Position numbers and translations under genes: made by a program. The notes beneath the pieces were generated by a model. The model had not been told where the DNA came from and searched no databases. It worked only from the letters and a program-made list of their open reading frames with translations. A stretch of 64,000 bases of DNA from Pseudomonas sp. Q1-7 (GTDB lineage: Bacteria; Pseudomonadota; Gammaproteobacteria; Pseudomonadales; Pseudomonadaceae): assembly GCF_028010285.1 (NCBI RefSeq), contig NZ_CP116304.1, positions 3,674,501 through 3,738,500 on the forward strand, in the 5' to 3' direction. Numbering within the stretch: the first letter of the stretch is position 1; each line of letters starts with the position of its first letter. Below, one piece after another: positions 12,344 to 20,735 of this stretch.

Positions 12344-12925
12344 CTACCGCGCCCGTACCGCCTCCCAGGCGGCGTCCATGAAGATTTCACGGCAGGCGGC
12401 CAGGCTGGTGCGGGTGCGCCCGGCCAACCAGTGGCGGGAAAAATCCTGCACGGGGCCGATGACGATCGAGACGAAGCAGTCCCGCGGCATGTCGCGAAAC
12501 TCGCCCGCGTCGCGGTAGGGTCGGAGGAACTCGTCGATTCGCCCGTGGTGGAGACGGTTCGCCTCGCGCAATTGCTCGCCCATCTCGCTCGCCTCCACCC
12601 TGCCCCGGCTGTGCAGGATGAACCGCGCCCATTCCGGATGAGCCGTTACCCAGTCGATATAGCAAGCCACCAGCAAACGAATGCAGGCTTCGGCGCTGTC
12701 CGCCTGGGCGAAGCCTGCTTCCACCAGCCGCGCGTAGCCGCTGATGCCCTCCAGATAGAGCGCTGCAATGATCCGTTCCTTGTTGCCGAAATGGTGGTAG
12801 AGGCTGCCGATGCTGGCCCCCGAACGTTCACGGATCATCTCGATCGTGGTGGCATCGACGCCATGGTCCGTGAAGCAGGCCAAGGCGGCCTGGAGAATCT
12901 CGTCTTTGCGGGAGGGACGGCCCAT
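12344..12925 (-). CDS. TetR/AcrR-family transcriptional regulator
   Basis: A 193-residue repressor-type protein with an N-terminal helix-turn-helix at about residues 25-48 (TTIEMIRERSGASIGSLYHHF) and an all-helical ligand and dimerisation domain after it. It is divergent from an alpha/beta hydrolase gene, and two tandem palindromes occupy the gap, so it probably represses itself and the hydrolase. The ligand is unknown; a lipid or ester related to the hydrolase substrate is a reasonable guess. Confidence 0.88.
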   Translation of the reverse strand: MGRPSRKDEILQAALACFTDHGVDATTIEMIRERSGASIGSLYHHFGNKERIIAALYLEGISGYARLVEAGFAQADSAEACIRLLVACYIDWVTAHPEWARFILHSRGRVEASEMGEQLREANRLHHGRIDEFLRPYRDAGEFRDMPRDCFVSIVIGPVQDFSRHWLAGRTRTSLAACREIFMDAAWEAVRAR

Positions 12926-12943
12926 GTATGTCCTCGGATGAGA

Positions 12944-12973
12944 TTAGAATATTTTTCTAGAATACTTTTCTAG
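12944..12973. promoter_or_regulatory. Tandem operator-like palindromes between tetR and hydrolase
   Basis: Two 17-bp copies of (C/T)TAGAATA(C/T)TTTTCTAG, at 12944-12960 and 12957-12973, share CTAG at their junction. The second is a perfect CTAGAA-N5-TTCTAG inverted repeat. They stand out as AT-rich in GC-rich surroundings and sit 18 bp upstream of the tetR start. Assignment to the adjacent TetR protein is inference. Confidence 0.75.
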
Positions 12974-13035
12974 TTTTCGTATACTGCCCGGGTTCGCGTT
13001 TTTCCAGAAGCCCCTTCCACGCCAGGACAGATGCA

Positions 13036-13890
13036 ATGAGCAGCTCGACAGAAACCCGGATCGACAACGGCAATGGCCACGTCATCAGCGCCAACTGGTT
13101 TCGCCCCGACGGCGACATCCAGGCCGCGGTGCTGATAGTACCCGCCATGGGGGTGCCGCAGCGCTACTACGCGCCCTTCGCCACCTGGTTGGCGGAGCGC
13201 GGTTACCTGGTTGCCACCTTCGACTACGTCGGCATGGGCCAATCGCGCAACGGCCACCTTCGTGACCTGGACGTGGATATCCTCGACTGGGCCCGCCATG
13301 ACTGCAGCACCATGCTCTCCCTCGTAGCCAATGCCAGCGGCGACAAGCCGTTGTACTGGATAGGGCACAGCCTGGGCGGGCAGATCCTGCCGTTCGTGGA
13401 CGGCGCCGAGCGCATCAGCAAGGTACTGACCATCGCCACCGGCAGCGGCTACTGGCGCGAAAACACCGCCGAACTGCGCCGCCGGGTCTGGCTGTTGTGG
13501 TTCCTGGTGGCGCCCCTGGTGACGCCGCTCGCCGGCTACTTCCCCGGCAAGCGTCTGGGCATGGTGGGCGATCTGCCCAAGGGCGTGATCCAGCAATGGC
13601 GCCGCTGGTGCCTGAACCCGGAGTACGCCGTGGGTGCCGAAGGCGAGAGCGTGAGGGCAGCCTACTCGGCGGTGCGCACGCCCATCACCTCCATCTCGTT
13701 CACCGACGACGAAATGATGTCCGGGCGCAACACCGAGTCACTGCACGGCTTCTATCGTCAGGCGCAGAAGACCTTCAAGCGCATCGCCCCTGCGGACGTG
13801 GGCGAGAAGAACATCGGCCACTTCGGCTTTTTCAAACCACAGTACCGGCGTTCGCTCTGGGAGGACGTGCTGCTGCCCGAACTGGCCTGA
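13036..13890 (+). CDS. Alpha/beta hydrolase
   Basis: A 284-residue serine hydrolase. The nucleophile elbow GHSLGG is at about residues 113-118, the oxyanion-side strand is AVLIVPAMGVPQRYY, and the late GHFGFF region could supply the histidine. There is no signal peptide, so it is cytoplasmic. It is divergent from the TetR gene with paired operators in between. The substrate is unknown; esterase or lipase-like activity on small or acyl esters is plausible. Confidence 0.82.
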   Translation: MSSSTETRIDNGNGHVISANWFRPDGDIQAAVLIVPAMGVPQRYYAPFATWLAERGYLVATFDYVGMGQSRNGHLRDLDVDILDWARHDCSTMLSLVANASGDKPLYWIGHSLGGQILPFVDGAERISKVLTIATGSGYWRENTAELRRRVWLLWFLVAPLVTPLAGYFPGKRLGMVGDLPKGVIQQWRRWCLNPEYAVGAEGESVRAAYSAVRTPITSISFTDDEMMSGRNTESLHGFYRQAQKTFKRIAPADVGEKNIGHFGFFKPQYRRSLWEDVLLPELA

Positions 13891-13903
13891 GCCGGCACGG
13901 GCC

Positions 13904-14929
13904 CTACTGCCAGAAGCGCTGCTGCACCAATCGGCTCCACCAGTTCAGCAACACCCGGTCGATGGCGACGCTGGCGGCCAGGCCGACGCGCTCCTGCAGG
14001 CTCTTGCGCGCCGCGAAATGCAGATGGTACAGCTCGGCATCCCGCGCCCGCCCGGCGAGGTACTCGTCACTGGTGCGCAACTCGTCCACCAGTTGCTTCT
14101 CCAGCGCCGCCATCCCCAGCCAGACCTCGCCCGTGGCGATTTCGGCCATGTTCAACTGCGGGCGGTAGCGGCTGACGAAACCCTTGAACAGCTCATGGGT
14201 GGTTTCCAGGTCTTCCTGGAACTTCTGCCGGCCCTTGTCGGTGTTTTCACCGAAGACGGTGAGGGTGCGCTTGTACTCCCCGGCGGTGAGCACTTCGAAA
14301 TCGATATCGTGCTTCTTCAGCAGGCGATGCACGTTGGGCAACTGCGCCACGACACCAATGGAGCCAATGATGGAGAACGGTGCGGCAAGGATCTTCTGGC
14401 CGATGCACGCCATCATGTAGCCACCGCTGGCCGCTACCTTGTCCACACACACGGTAAGCGGGATGCCGGCATCGCGGATACGCGCCAACTGCGAGGACGC
14501 CAGGCCATAGCTGTGCACCATGCCGCCACCACTTTCCAGGCGAACGACCACTTCGTCCTTGTCGGTGGCCATGGACAGCAGCGCGGTCACCTCATGGCGC
14601 AGGTGGTCGGTGGCCGACGCCTTGATGTCGCCATCGAAGTCCAGCACGAAGACCCGCGGCTTCTGCTCGGCGGACTTCTTCAGTTGCTTCGCCGCCTTGG
14701 CCTCGGCCTTGCGTGCCGCCTTCAGGTGCGCCTTGTCCAGCACCGAGTGTTCCAGGCGCTCGCGCAGGTCCTTGTAGAAATCGTTGAGCTTGCGCACATC
14801 CAGATGACCACTGGCCACGCGCCGGTTGCGGCCACGCAGGGCGGCGATGGCCACCAGCACCACCAGTATCGCCACCAGCACGGTCACGGTCCTGGCCAGG
14901 AAGCCTGCATACTCGGCAATGAACTCCAC
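13904..14929 (-). CDS. sohB: Inner-membrane serine protease SohB
   Basis: SohB is a signal-peptide-peptidase-A-like membrane protease facing the periplasm. The 341-residue product begins at a GTG (14929) preceded by AAGGGGG. An N-terminal membrane helix (residues 8-31) and a Lys/Ala-rich linker follow. The S49 protease domain contains the likely nucleophile in VAASGGYMMA and the general-base lysine in AGEYKRTLT. The longer upstream ORF was rejected because the family starts with MEF and the ribosome site points here. It is convergent with the hydrolase, 13 bp apart. Confidence 0.92.
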   Translation of the reverse strand: MEFIAEYAGFLARTVTVLVAILVVLVAIAALRGRNRRVASGHLDVRKLNDFYKDLRERLEHSVLDKAHLKAARKAEAKAAKQLKKSAEQKPRVFVLDFDGDIKASATDHLRHEVTALLSMATDKDEVVVRLESGGGMVHSYGLASSQLARIRDAGIPLTVCVDKVAASGGYMMACIGQKILAAPFSIIGSIGVVAQLPNVHRLLKKHDIDFEVLTAGEYKRTLTVFGENTDKGRQKFQEDLETTHELFKGFVSRYRPQLNMAEIATGEVWLGMAALEKQLVDELRTSDEYLAGRARDAELYHLHFAARKSLQERVGLAASVAIDRVLLNWWSRLVQQRFWQ

Positions 14930-15138
14930 GTGTATCCCCCTTGTTGCTGCGACTGGCACCGGCCTTTCGGCGGCGCGAAAAGCAGCAAGCATAACGGCGT
15001 CCCCCCCGCCTCGCCAGCGAGCGGAAACGTCTGCATAAACAGTGGAAATGCATTCAAACAAGCGTATGTTTTTTCGTTGACAGGCCTCTGGCTTCCTCAT
15101 ACCCTCGCGGGACTTTCAACCTCACGGGACGCCAGTAC

Positions 15139-15849
15139 GTGGGCAGCATCTACCTGATTCGACATGGCCAGGCCTCCTTCGGCGCCGATGACTACGATGT
15201 GCTCTCGCCCGTCGGCATCCGCCAGGCCGAGGTACTGGGCGCCCACCTTGCCCAACTGGGGGTGCGCCTGGATCGCTGCTACAGCGGCGACCTGCGCCGT
15301 CAGCAGCACACCGCGCAAGCCGCCCTGGCCCAACTCGACGCGGGCGGTTTCGGCGCCCCGGCGATCCAGGTCGACCCGGCCTTCAACGAGTTCGACGCCG
15401 ACGCGGTGATCCGCGCCCTGCTCCCCGACCTGCTTCCGGAAGAACCCGAAGCCCTTCACGTCCTGCGCAACGCCGCACAGCACCGCGCCGAGTTCCAGAG
15501 ATTGTTCTCCACGCTGGTGCTGCGCTGGGTGTCCGGTGAGCACGACAAACCCGGTCTGCAGAGCTGGCAGTCCTTCGTCGAACAGGTCCGAGGCGGCCTC
15601 GAGCGCATCCTGGCCGAAGCCGACAGCAAGCAGAACATCGCCGTCTTCACGTCCGGCGGCACCATCACCGCCCTGCTCCACCTGGTCGCCGGCATCCCCG
15701 CTGCAAACGCCTTCGACCTCAACTGGCAGATCGTCAACACCTCGCTCAACCGCCTGAAGTTCCGTGGCAGCGAGGTGACCCTGGCTTCCTTCAACAGTCA
15801 TGTGCATCTGGAACTGCTGAAGGCGCCGGAGCTCATCACCTACCGCTGA
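15139..15849 (+). CDS. Histidine phosphatase family protein
   Basis: A 236-residue phosphoglycerate-mutase-like phosphatase. The catalytic RHG motif is at residues 8-10 (IYLIRHGQASF), and VFTSGGTITALLH replaces the usual second-histidine region (normally SHG), so whether it is catalytically standard is uncertain. It starts at a GTG with a weak GGGAC ribosome site. The SCP2-domain gene follows 59 bp downstream on the same strand. The substrate is unknown. Confidence 0.85.
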   Translation: MGSIYLIRHGQASFGADDYDVLSPVGIRQAEVLGAHLAQLGVRLDRCYSGDLRRQQHTAQAALAQLDAGGFGAPAIQVDPAFNEFDADAVIRALLPDLLPEEPEALHVLRNAAQHRAEFQRLFSTLVLRWVSGEHDKPGLQSWQSFVEQVRGGLERILAEADSKQNIAVFTSGGTITALLHLVAGIPAANAFDLNWQIVNTSLNRLKFRGSEVTLASFNSHVHLELLKAPELITYR

Positions 15850-15908
15850 GCCCGGCCTACTGCGGCCGGAATGGCCGCCGGATAAAACCCTAGAAAAAGG
15901 AAAACACC

Positions 15909-16223
15909 ATGACCAACGTTGCTGACATCGTCAAAACCATGCAGTCCAAGTTCAACGCCGGTGCCGCCGCTGGCCTGGACCTGGTATTCCAGTTCAACAT
16001 CGAAGACGGCGACAACCACTACCTGGTGGTCAAGGACGGCACCTGCGACGTGCAGCAAGGCGACGCCGAGAACCCGAACGTCACCCTGATCATGGACAGC
16101 GCTACCCTGGTGGGCATCGTGAGCGGCGAAACCGACGGCATGCAGGCCTTCATGGCCGGCAAGCTGCGCGCCGAAGGCGACATGATGCTGGCCATGAAGC
16201 TCGGCGAGCTGTTCCCGGTCTAA
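15909..16223 (+). CDS. SCP2 sterol-binding domain protein
   Basis: A 104-residue single-domain protein matching the SCP2 lipid-binding fold. The beta-sheet DLVFQFNIEDGDNHYLVVKDG is followed by NPNVTLIMDSATLVGIVSGE and a C-terminal amphipathic segment with MQAFMAGKLRAEGDMMLAMKL. Such proteins bind acyl-CoAs or other lipids in a hydrophobic tunnel. AAAAGGAAAAC gives a good ribosome site. It probably acts with the lipid or acyl-CoA genes that follow, which is inference. Confidence 0.9.
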   Translation: MTNVADIVKTMQSKFNAGAAAGLDLVFQFNIEDGDNHYLVVKDGTCDVQQGDAENPNVTLIMDSATLVGIVSGETDGMQAFMAGKLRAEGDMMLAMKLGELFPV

Positions 16224-16250
16224 GCTTCACCGGCCGAGCCATGTACGAAG

Positions 16251-16280
16251 AACCGGAGTCGACCGACTCCGGTTTTTTTT
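16251..16280 (+). terminator. Terminator after SCP2 gene
   Basis: A perfect 10-bp stem, AACCGGAGTC/GACTCCGGTT, with a GACC loop and a run of eight T. Confidence 0.93.
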
Positions 16281-16321
16281 CGCCCGGCCCACCATCAGGC
16301 GGCGAATCAGGCCGCTTGATT

Positions 16322-16333
16322 GTGTTGCAACAC
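16322..16333. promoter_or_regulatory. Palindrome GTGTTGCAACAC upstream of the phosphotransferase gene
   Basis: A perfect 12-bp palindrome lies in the 207-bp gap before the phosphotransferase-SDR pair, about 7 bp upstream of a possible minus-10 element TATAAC. This position suits a repressor operator. No regulator is identified. Confidence 0.4.
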
Positions 16334-16430
16334 CTTTGTCTATAACGGCTCGTTCAGCTTGTGACGCCCTCGGGGCGGCATTAGATTAGCGAATAGTCTC
16401 GGGCCCCCATCATAAATAGAAGGGATAAGC

Positions 16431-17501
16431 ATGGCGCTCACTGATCAGTCCACCCGCATCCGCGAAGGCGAAGAGCTCGACGCCGCCGTTATCGATCGCT
16501 ACCTCAAGGCCACTATTCCCGGCCTCACCGGCACGCCCCGCATCAGCCAGTTCCCTGGCGGCGCGTCCAACCTGACCTACCTGCTGGAATACCCCGACCA
16601 GGAGTTCGTCCTGCGCCGCCCGCCCTTCGGGCGCAAGGTCAAATCGGCCCACGACATGGGCCGCGAGTTCCGTATCCTCAACCAGCTCAACGCCGGCTTC
16701 CCCTACTGCCCGAAGGCCTATGTGCACTGCACCGACGAGTCAGTGATCGGCGCCGAGTTCTACGTGATGGAGCGGGTCAAGGGGGTGATCCTGCGCGCCG
16801 ACCTGCCGGCCGACATGACCCTCGACGAGGGCCAGGCCCGCGAGCTGTGCCTGAGCTTCATCGACAAGCTGGTGGACCTGCATAACGTCGACTACAACGC
16901 CTGCGGCCTGGGTGACCTGGGCAAGCCGGAAGGCTATGTGCAGCGTCAGATCGCCGGCTGGAGCGACCGCTACGAGAAGGCCCTGACTCCCGACGCGCCG
17001 ACCTGGGAGCCGGTCAAGGCCTGGCTGCGCGACAAGATGCCCGCCGACCACCACAAGCCGGCCATCGTCCACAACGACTACCGCTTCGACAACGTCATCC
17101 TCGACCCGGCCAATCCGCTGAAAATCATCGGCGTGCTGGACTGGGAACTGACCACCATCGGCGACCCGCTGATGGACCTGGGCAACACCCTCGCCTACTG
17201 GATCGAAGCCAAGGACCCGGCACCCGTGCAACTGATGCGCCGCCAGCCCAGTCACCTGCCGGGCATGCTGACCCGCCGCGAATTCGCCGACTACTACGCC
17301 GAGCGCGCCGGCCTGCCGCCCATCGACAACCTGGACTTCTATTACACCTACGGCCTGTTCCGCCTGGCCGGCATCGTGCAGCAAATCTACTACCGCTACT
17401 TCCATGGCCAGACCCAGGACAAGCGCTTCGCACAGTTCATCCACATGAACAAGCTGCTGGAGCAGATGAGCCTGCAGGTCATCAACCAATCACGGCTGTA
17501 A
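16431..17501 (+). CDS. APH-like phosphotransferase family protein (ACAD10/11-type)
   Basis: A 356-residue kinase-fold protein related to aminoglycoside phosphotransferases and to the kinase domain of ACAD10/ACAD11. The nucleotide-site start is QFPGGASNLTYLL, the catalytic loop is IVHNDYRFDNVIL (the HxDxxxxN pattern), and the metal-binding region is VLDWELTTIGDP. ACAD10/11-type kinases act on 4-hydroxy acyl-CoA, and the adjacent SDR and SCP2 genes fit hydroxy or branched lipid catabolism. The exact substrate is inference. AAGGGATAAGC supplies the ribosome site. Confidence 0.85.
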   Translation: MALTDQSTRIREGEELDAAVIDRYLKATIPGLTGTPRISQFPGGASNLTYLLEYPDQEFVLRRPPFGRKVKSAHDMGREFRILNQLNAGFPYCPKAYVHCTDESVIGAEFYVMERVKGVILRADLPADMTLDEGQARELCLSFIDKLVDLHNVDYNACGLGDLGKPEGYVQRQIAGWSDRYEKALTPDAPTWEPVKAWLRDKMPADHHKPAIVHNDYRFDNVILDPANPLKIIGVLDWELTTIGDPLMDLGNTLAYWIEAKDPAPVQLMRRQPSHLPGMLTRREFADYYAERAGLPPIDNLDFYYTYGLFRLAGIVQQIYYRYFHGQTQDKRFAQFIHMNKLLEQMSLQVINQSRL

Positions 17502-17526
17502 ACCGGATCACAACAAGGGGAATCCC

Positions 17527-18294
17527 ATGTCCAAGACCAACCTGTTCGACCTCGACGGCAAGATCGCCTTCGTTTCCGGCGCCAGCCGCGGCATCGGCGA
17601 AGCCATCGCCAAGCTGCTGGCCCAGCAAGGCGCCCATGTGATCGTGTCCAGCCGCAAGATCGAAGGCTGTCAGGCCGTGGCCGACGCCATCATCGCGGAT
17701 GGCGGCAAGGCCACCGCCATCGCCTGCCACATCGGCGAGATGGAACAGATCCAGAGCGTGTTCGCCCAGATCCGCGAGCAGTTCGGCCGTTTGGACATCC
17801 TGGTCAACAACGCCGCCACCAACCCGCAGTTCTGCAACGTCCTGGAAACCGATCTGTCGGCCTTCCAGAAAACCGTGGACGTCAACATTCGCGGCTACTA
17901 CTTCATGTCCGTCGAAGGCGGCAAGCTGATGAAGCAGAACGGCGGCGGCAACATCATCAACGTCGCGTCCATCAACGGCGTTTCCCCGGGCGAATTCCAG
18001 GGCATCTACTCCGTGACCAAGGCCGCGGTGATCAGCATGACCAAGGTCTTCGCCAAGGAATGCGCGCAGTTCGGCATCCGCTGCAACGCCCTGCTGCCAG
18101 GCCTGACCGACACCAAGTTCGCCTCGGCCCTGGTGAAGAACGACGCCATCCGCAACATCGCCCTGCAGCGCATCCCGCTCAAGCGCGTGGCCGACCCGAG
18201 CGAAATGGCCGGTGCCGTGCTCTACCTCGCCAGCGACGCCTCCAGCTATACAACCGGCGTGGCATTGAACGTGGACGGCGGCTTCCTCTCCTGA
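17527..18294 (+). CDS. Short-chain dehydrogenase/reductase
   Basis: A 255-residue classical SDR. The cofactor motif GASRGIGEA is near residues 18-26, followed by NNAAT and the catalytic Ser-Tyr-Lys set, seen here as NVASINGV and YSVTKAA. It is a cytoplasmic NAD(P)-dependent oxidoreductase. It follows the phosphotransferase gene by 25 bp and shares its transcript. Oxidation of a hydroxyacyl intermediate is a reasonable role but cannot be shown from sequence. Confidence 0.9.
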   Translation: MSKTNLFDLDGKIAFVSGASRGIGEAIAKLLAQQGAHVIVSSRKIEGCQAVADAIIADGGKATAIACHIGEMEQIQSVFAQIREQFGRLDILVNNAATNPQFCNVLETDLSAFQKTVDVNIRGYYFMSVEGGKLMKQNGGGNIINVASINGVSPGEFQGIYSVTKAAVISMTKVFAKECAQFGIRCNALLPGLTDTKFASALVKNDAIRNIALQRIPLKRVADPSEMAGAVLYLASDASSYTTGVALNVDGGFLS

Positions 18295-18310
18295 GCATCG
18301 CCGCCCAATG

Positions 18311-18337
18311 AAAAGGGAGCCTTTGGGCTCCCTTTTT
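18311..18337 (+). terminator. Terminator after SDR gene
   Basis: AAAAGGGAGCC and GGGCTCCCTTTTT form a stem around a TTT loop, ending in a T-run. Confidence 0.93.
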
Positions 18338-18343
18338 AGTTTC

Positions 18344-18381
18344 TGTGGGAGCGGATTCATTCGCGAATGAATCTCCCACAA
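18344..18381. repeat. REP-like palindrome
   Basis: A 38-bp near-perfect palindrome with outer arms TGTGGGAG/CTCCCACA and a perfect 20-bp core GATTCATTCGCGAATGAATC. It belongs to the same repeat type as 5781-5820. It lies directly after the SDR terminator. Confidence 0.8.
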
Positions 18382-18396
18382 AGCGACGTGCTGGAA

Positions 18397-19047
18397 TCAG
18401 CGCCAATCCTTGAGGGATTCCTTGGCCAACTGGTTCAACGGTTGCGCCAACAGGCCGGTGGGCGACAGGCTCACCGAGTAGGCTGCGCCATCGGCCATGG
18501 GCAGGTAAGTCACGCGCTGCGCCTCGGGCGCGAAGAGGAAGAAGTCGCGCTGGGCCAGCCGCAGCCAGCGCCAGAGATCGACACCATAGGGGCTTGCCGC
18601 CAGTTGCGCGCTGGGATGCTGGGCAAGGGCCTGCTGCTCGATGGCCAGGAAGCGGCCGGAAAGACGCTCCAGGCGATAGCCCGGCTGCAGGCCAAGCAGC
18701 TCGCCGAGCCCCTTCCACCTGAACAGCCGCGCATCCAGCTGCCAGAGATCGCCATCCAGCAACACCACGCGCTCGCTGCCACCCTCCAGCAGGGTCACCT
18801 GATAGCTCTGCGGACCAACGGACTTGAAGCTCAGGGTCACCAGCGGCTTCTCTTCCGGTAGTTCGCCGTAGCTCCACAGGTCCCGGGCCACCAACGCCAC
18901 CAGCAGCGCCAGGGCGAGGAACACCAGGCCGCAGGTGCCCCGCAGCCAGCCGAGAAACCAACTGCGATCGAAGAGGATGCGTCCCGCCACCACCGCGATC
19001 AGCAATGCCAGCAGGGCGGTCGCCCAGGCCAGACCGTCATACTGCAT
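18397..19047 (-). CDS. Conserved inner-membrane protein, function unknown
   Basis: A 216-residue protein with two N-terminal transmembrane helices (ATALLALLIAVVAGRILF and GLVFLALALLVALVARDLW) and a soluble, probably periplasmic, domain of about 150 residues. The start at 19047 was chosen because AAGGA sits 9 nt upstream; the ATG three codons earlier overlaps that site. No family was recognised. It is divergent from the TSUP permease gene. Confidence 0.75.
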   Translation of the reverse strand: MQYDGLAWATALLALLIAVVAGRILFDRSWFLGWLRGTCGLVFLALALLVALVARDLWSYGELPEEKPLVTLSFKSVGPQSYQVTLLEGGSERVVLLDGDLWQLDARLFRWKGLGELLGLQPGYRLERLSGRFLAIEQQALAQHPSAQLAASPYGVDLWRWLRLAQRDFFLFAPEAQRVTYLPMADGAAYSVSLSPTGLLAQPLNQLAKESLKDWR

Positions 19048-19147
19048 GGAGCCCATTCCTTATGCGTGAAAATGCCGGCATTATGCGCAACTCCCCCCGC
19101 CGCAGCCACAAGCCACGCGGCAGTTGTAGACACGGACCTCGTTTTCC

Positions 19148-19927
19148 ATGCCGATCCCCTTCGAGCTGGCGGTCGATCCCGCCACCCTGGCCATTCTGGC
19201 CGCCGTTGCCTTTCTCGCCGGATTCATCGACGCCATCGCCGGCGGTGGTGGCCTGCTGACCATCCCCGCCCTGCTCACCGCCGGCCTGCCGCCGCATCTG
19301 GTGCTGGGCACCAACAAACTGTGCGCGACCTTCGGCTCGGCCACCGCCAGCTACACCTTCTACCGGCGCAAGCTGTTCGAGCCGTCGAAATGGCGCAATG
19401 CGCTGATCGCCACCGCCGTAGGCGCGGCCCTGGGCGCGGTGATCGCCCACTGGCTGCCGGCGGAGTGGCTCAACCAGATGCTGCCGGTGGTGGTCTTCGG
19501 TTGCGGCCTGTACCTGCTGTTCGGCAAGACGCCGGACGTGGCCCACAGCCAGGACGCCCCGATCTCCCGTGGCCGCCAGTGGCCGCAAGGGCTGGGCCTG
19601 GGCTTCTACGACGGAGTCGCCGGTCCCGGCACCGGGGCCTTCTGGACCGTCAGCGGCCTCCTCCTCTACCCCCTGGACCTGGTGCGTGCCAGCGGCGTCG
19701 CCCGCAGCATGAACTTCGTCAGCAACGCCATGGCCCTGGCGGTGTTCATCGCCGCCGGCCAGGTGGCCTGGGCCCTGGGCATCAGCATGGGGCTGGCATT
19801 GATGGCCGGCGCCTTCCTCGGCGCGCGCACGGCCATCCAGGGCGGGGCCAAGTTCATCCGCCCGGTGTTCATCCTGGTGGTGCTGGCGCTGACCGCGCGC
19901 CTAGTCTGGCAACACTGGATCGGCTAG
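19148..19927 (+). CDS. TSUP (TauE/SafE) family permease, YfcA-like
   Basis: A 259-residue protein with about eight transmembrane helices and the family hallmarks [19 protein letters not shown] near the N-terminus and [14 protein letters not shown] in the second half, showing the internal duplication. TSUP proteins export or import sulfite, sulfonates or organic sulfur anions. The substrate here is unknown. The 3' end overlaps the convergent nudC gene by 27 bp. Confidence 0.9.
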   Translation: MPIPFELAVDPATLAILAAVAFLAGFIDAIAGGGGLLTIPALLTAGLPPHLVLGTNKLCATFGSATASYTFYRRKLFEPSKWRNALIATAVGAALGAVIAHWLPAEWLNQMLPVVVFGCGLYLLFGKTPDVAHSQDAPISRGRQWPQGLGLGFYDGVAGPGTGAFWTVSGLLLYPLDLVRASGVARSMNFVSNAMALAVFIAAGQVAWALGISMGLALMAGAFLGARTAIQGGAKFIRPVFILVVLALTARLVWQHWIG

Positions 19928-20734
19928 GCCGAGGCGGCGTGCCACGTAGAGGTCGATGAGGTAGCGCGCGATGGAGCGCTGCGCCGGCAAGGGCGGCAGC
20001 GCATCCACCGGGAACCAGCGGGCGTCTTCGATCTCGCCCGGCTGGGGGACGATGTCTCCGCTGCGGTATTCGGCATGGAAACCGAGCATCAGGGAGTGCG
20101 GGAACGGCCAGTTCTGGCTGGCGATGTACTGAATGTTGCCGATCTCCACGCCCACCTCTTCCCGCACTTCGCGGGCGACGCAGGCTTCCACCGACTCGCC
20201 CGGTTCGACGAAACCCGCCAGGGTGCTGTAGACGCCACTGACGAAGCGCGGCGAACGCGCCAGCAGCAACTCATCGCCACGGCTGACCAGCACGATCATG
20301 CTCGGCGACAGCCTTGGGTAGTGGTGGACGTCGCAGCTCGGGCACCGCATAGCGCGCTCGCCGGGTACGGGTTCCATACGCTGGCCGCAGCTGCCGCAGA
20401 AGCGATGCTGGTCGGCCCAGGTGCCGATCTGGCTGGCGTAGCCCAGCATGCGGAAGATGTCCGCGTCACCCTGCAGCATTACCTGGCGCAATCCCTGCCA
20501 GCAGCAGCCCGCTACCTCGGCCGGCTGGGCCAGCTCCAGTAGGTAGATGGCGTCGCCATCGAAACGGCCGATGCCATGTTCGGCCAGCAGCGGCAGCTCC
20601 TGGCGCTTCAGCCACTCCCGCGGGAAGAGCACGCCGTTGCTGTCGGCGAGGAATTGCTGGCGGCAATGGGCCACGGCCCAGCCGCCAGGCGTGGCGACAT
20701 CCAGCAGGCCGGGCTGCCAGCGTGGGCCAGCCAT
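19901..20734 (-). CDS. nudC: NAD(H) diphosphatase / NAD-RNA decapping Nudix hydrolase
   Basis: NudC hydrolyses NADH to NMNH and AMP and removes NAD caps from RNA. The 277-residue protein has the four-cysteine zinc site (CGSCGQ and CPSCD) and a Nudix box, [20 protein letters not shown], in the C-terminal half, followed by the [11 protein letters not shown] motif that defines the NADH pyrophosphatase subgroup. The ATG at 20734 lies 1 bp after the fimL stop, so they are cotranscribed. The longer upstream ORF would lie inside fimL and was rejected. Confidence 0.93.
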   Translation of the reverse strand: MAGPRWQPGLLDVATPGGWAVAHCRQQFLADSNGVLFPREWLKRQELPLLAEHGIGRFDGDAIYLLELAQPAEVAGCCWQGLRQVMLQGDADIFRMLGYASQIGTWADQHRFCGSCGQRMEPVPGERAMRCPSCDVHHYPRLSPSMIVLVSRGDELLLARSPRFVSGVYSTLAGFVEPGESVEACVAREVREEVGVEIGNIQYIASQNWPFPHSLMLGFHAEYRSGDIVPQPGEIEDARWFPVDALPPLPAQRSIARYLIDLYVARRLGLADPVLPD

Positions 20735-20735
20735 C

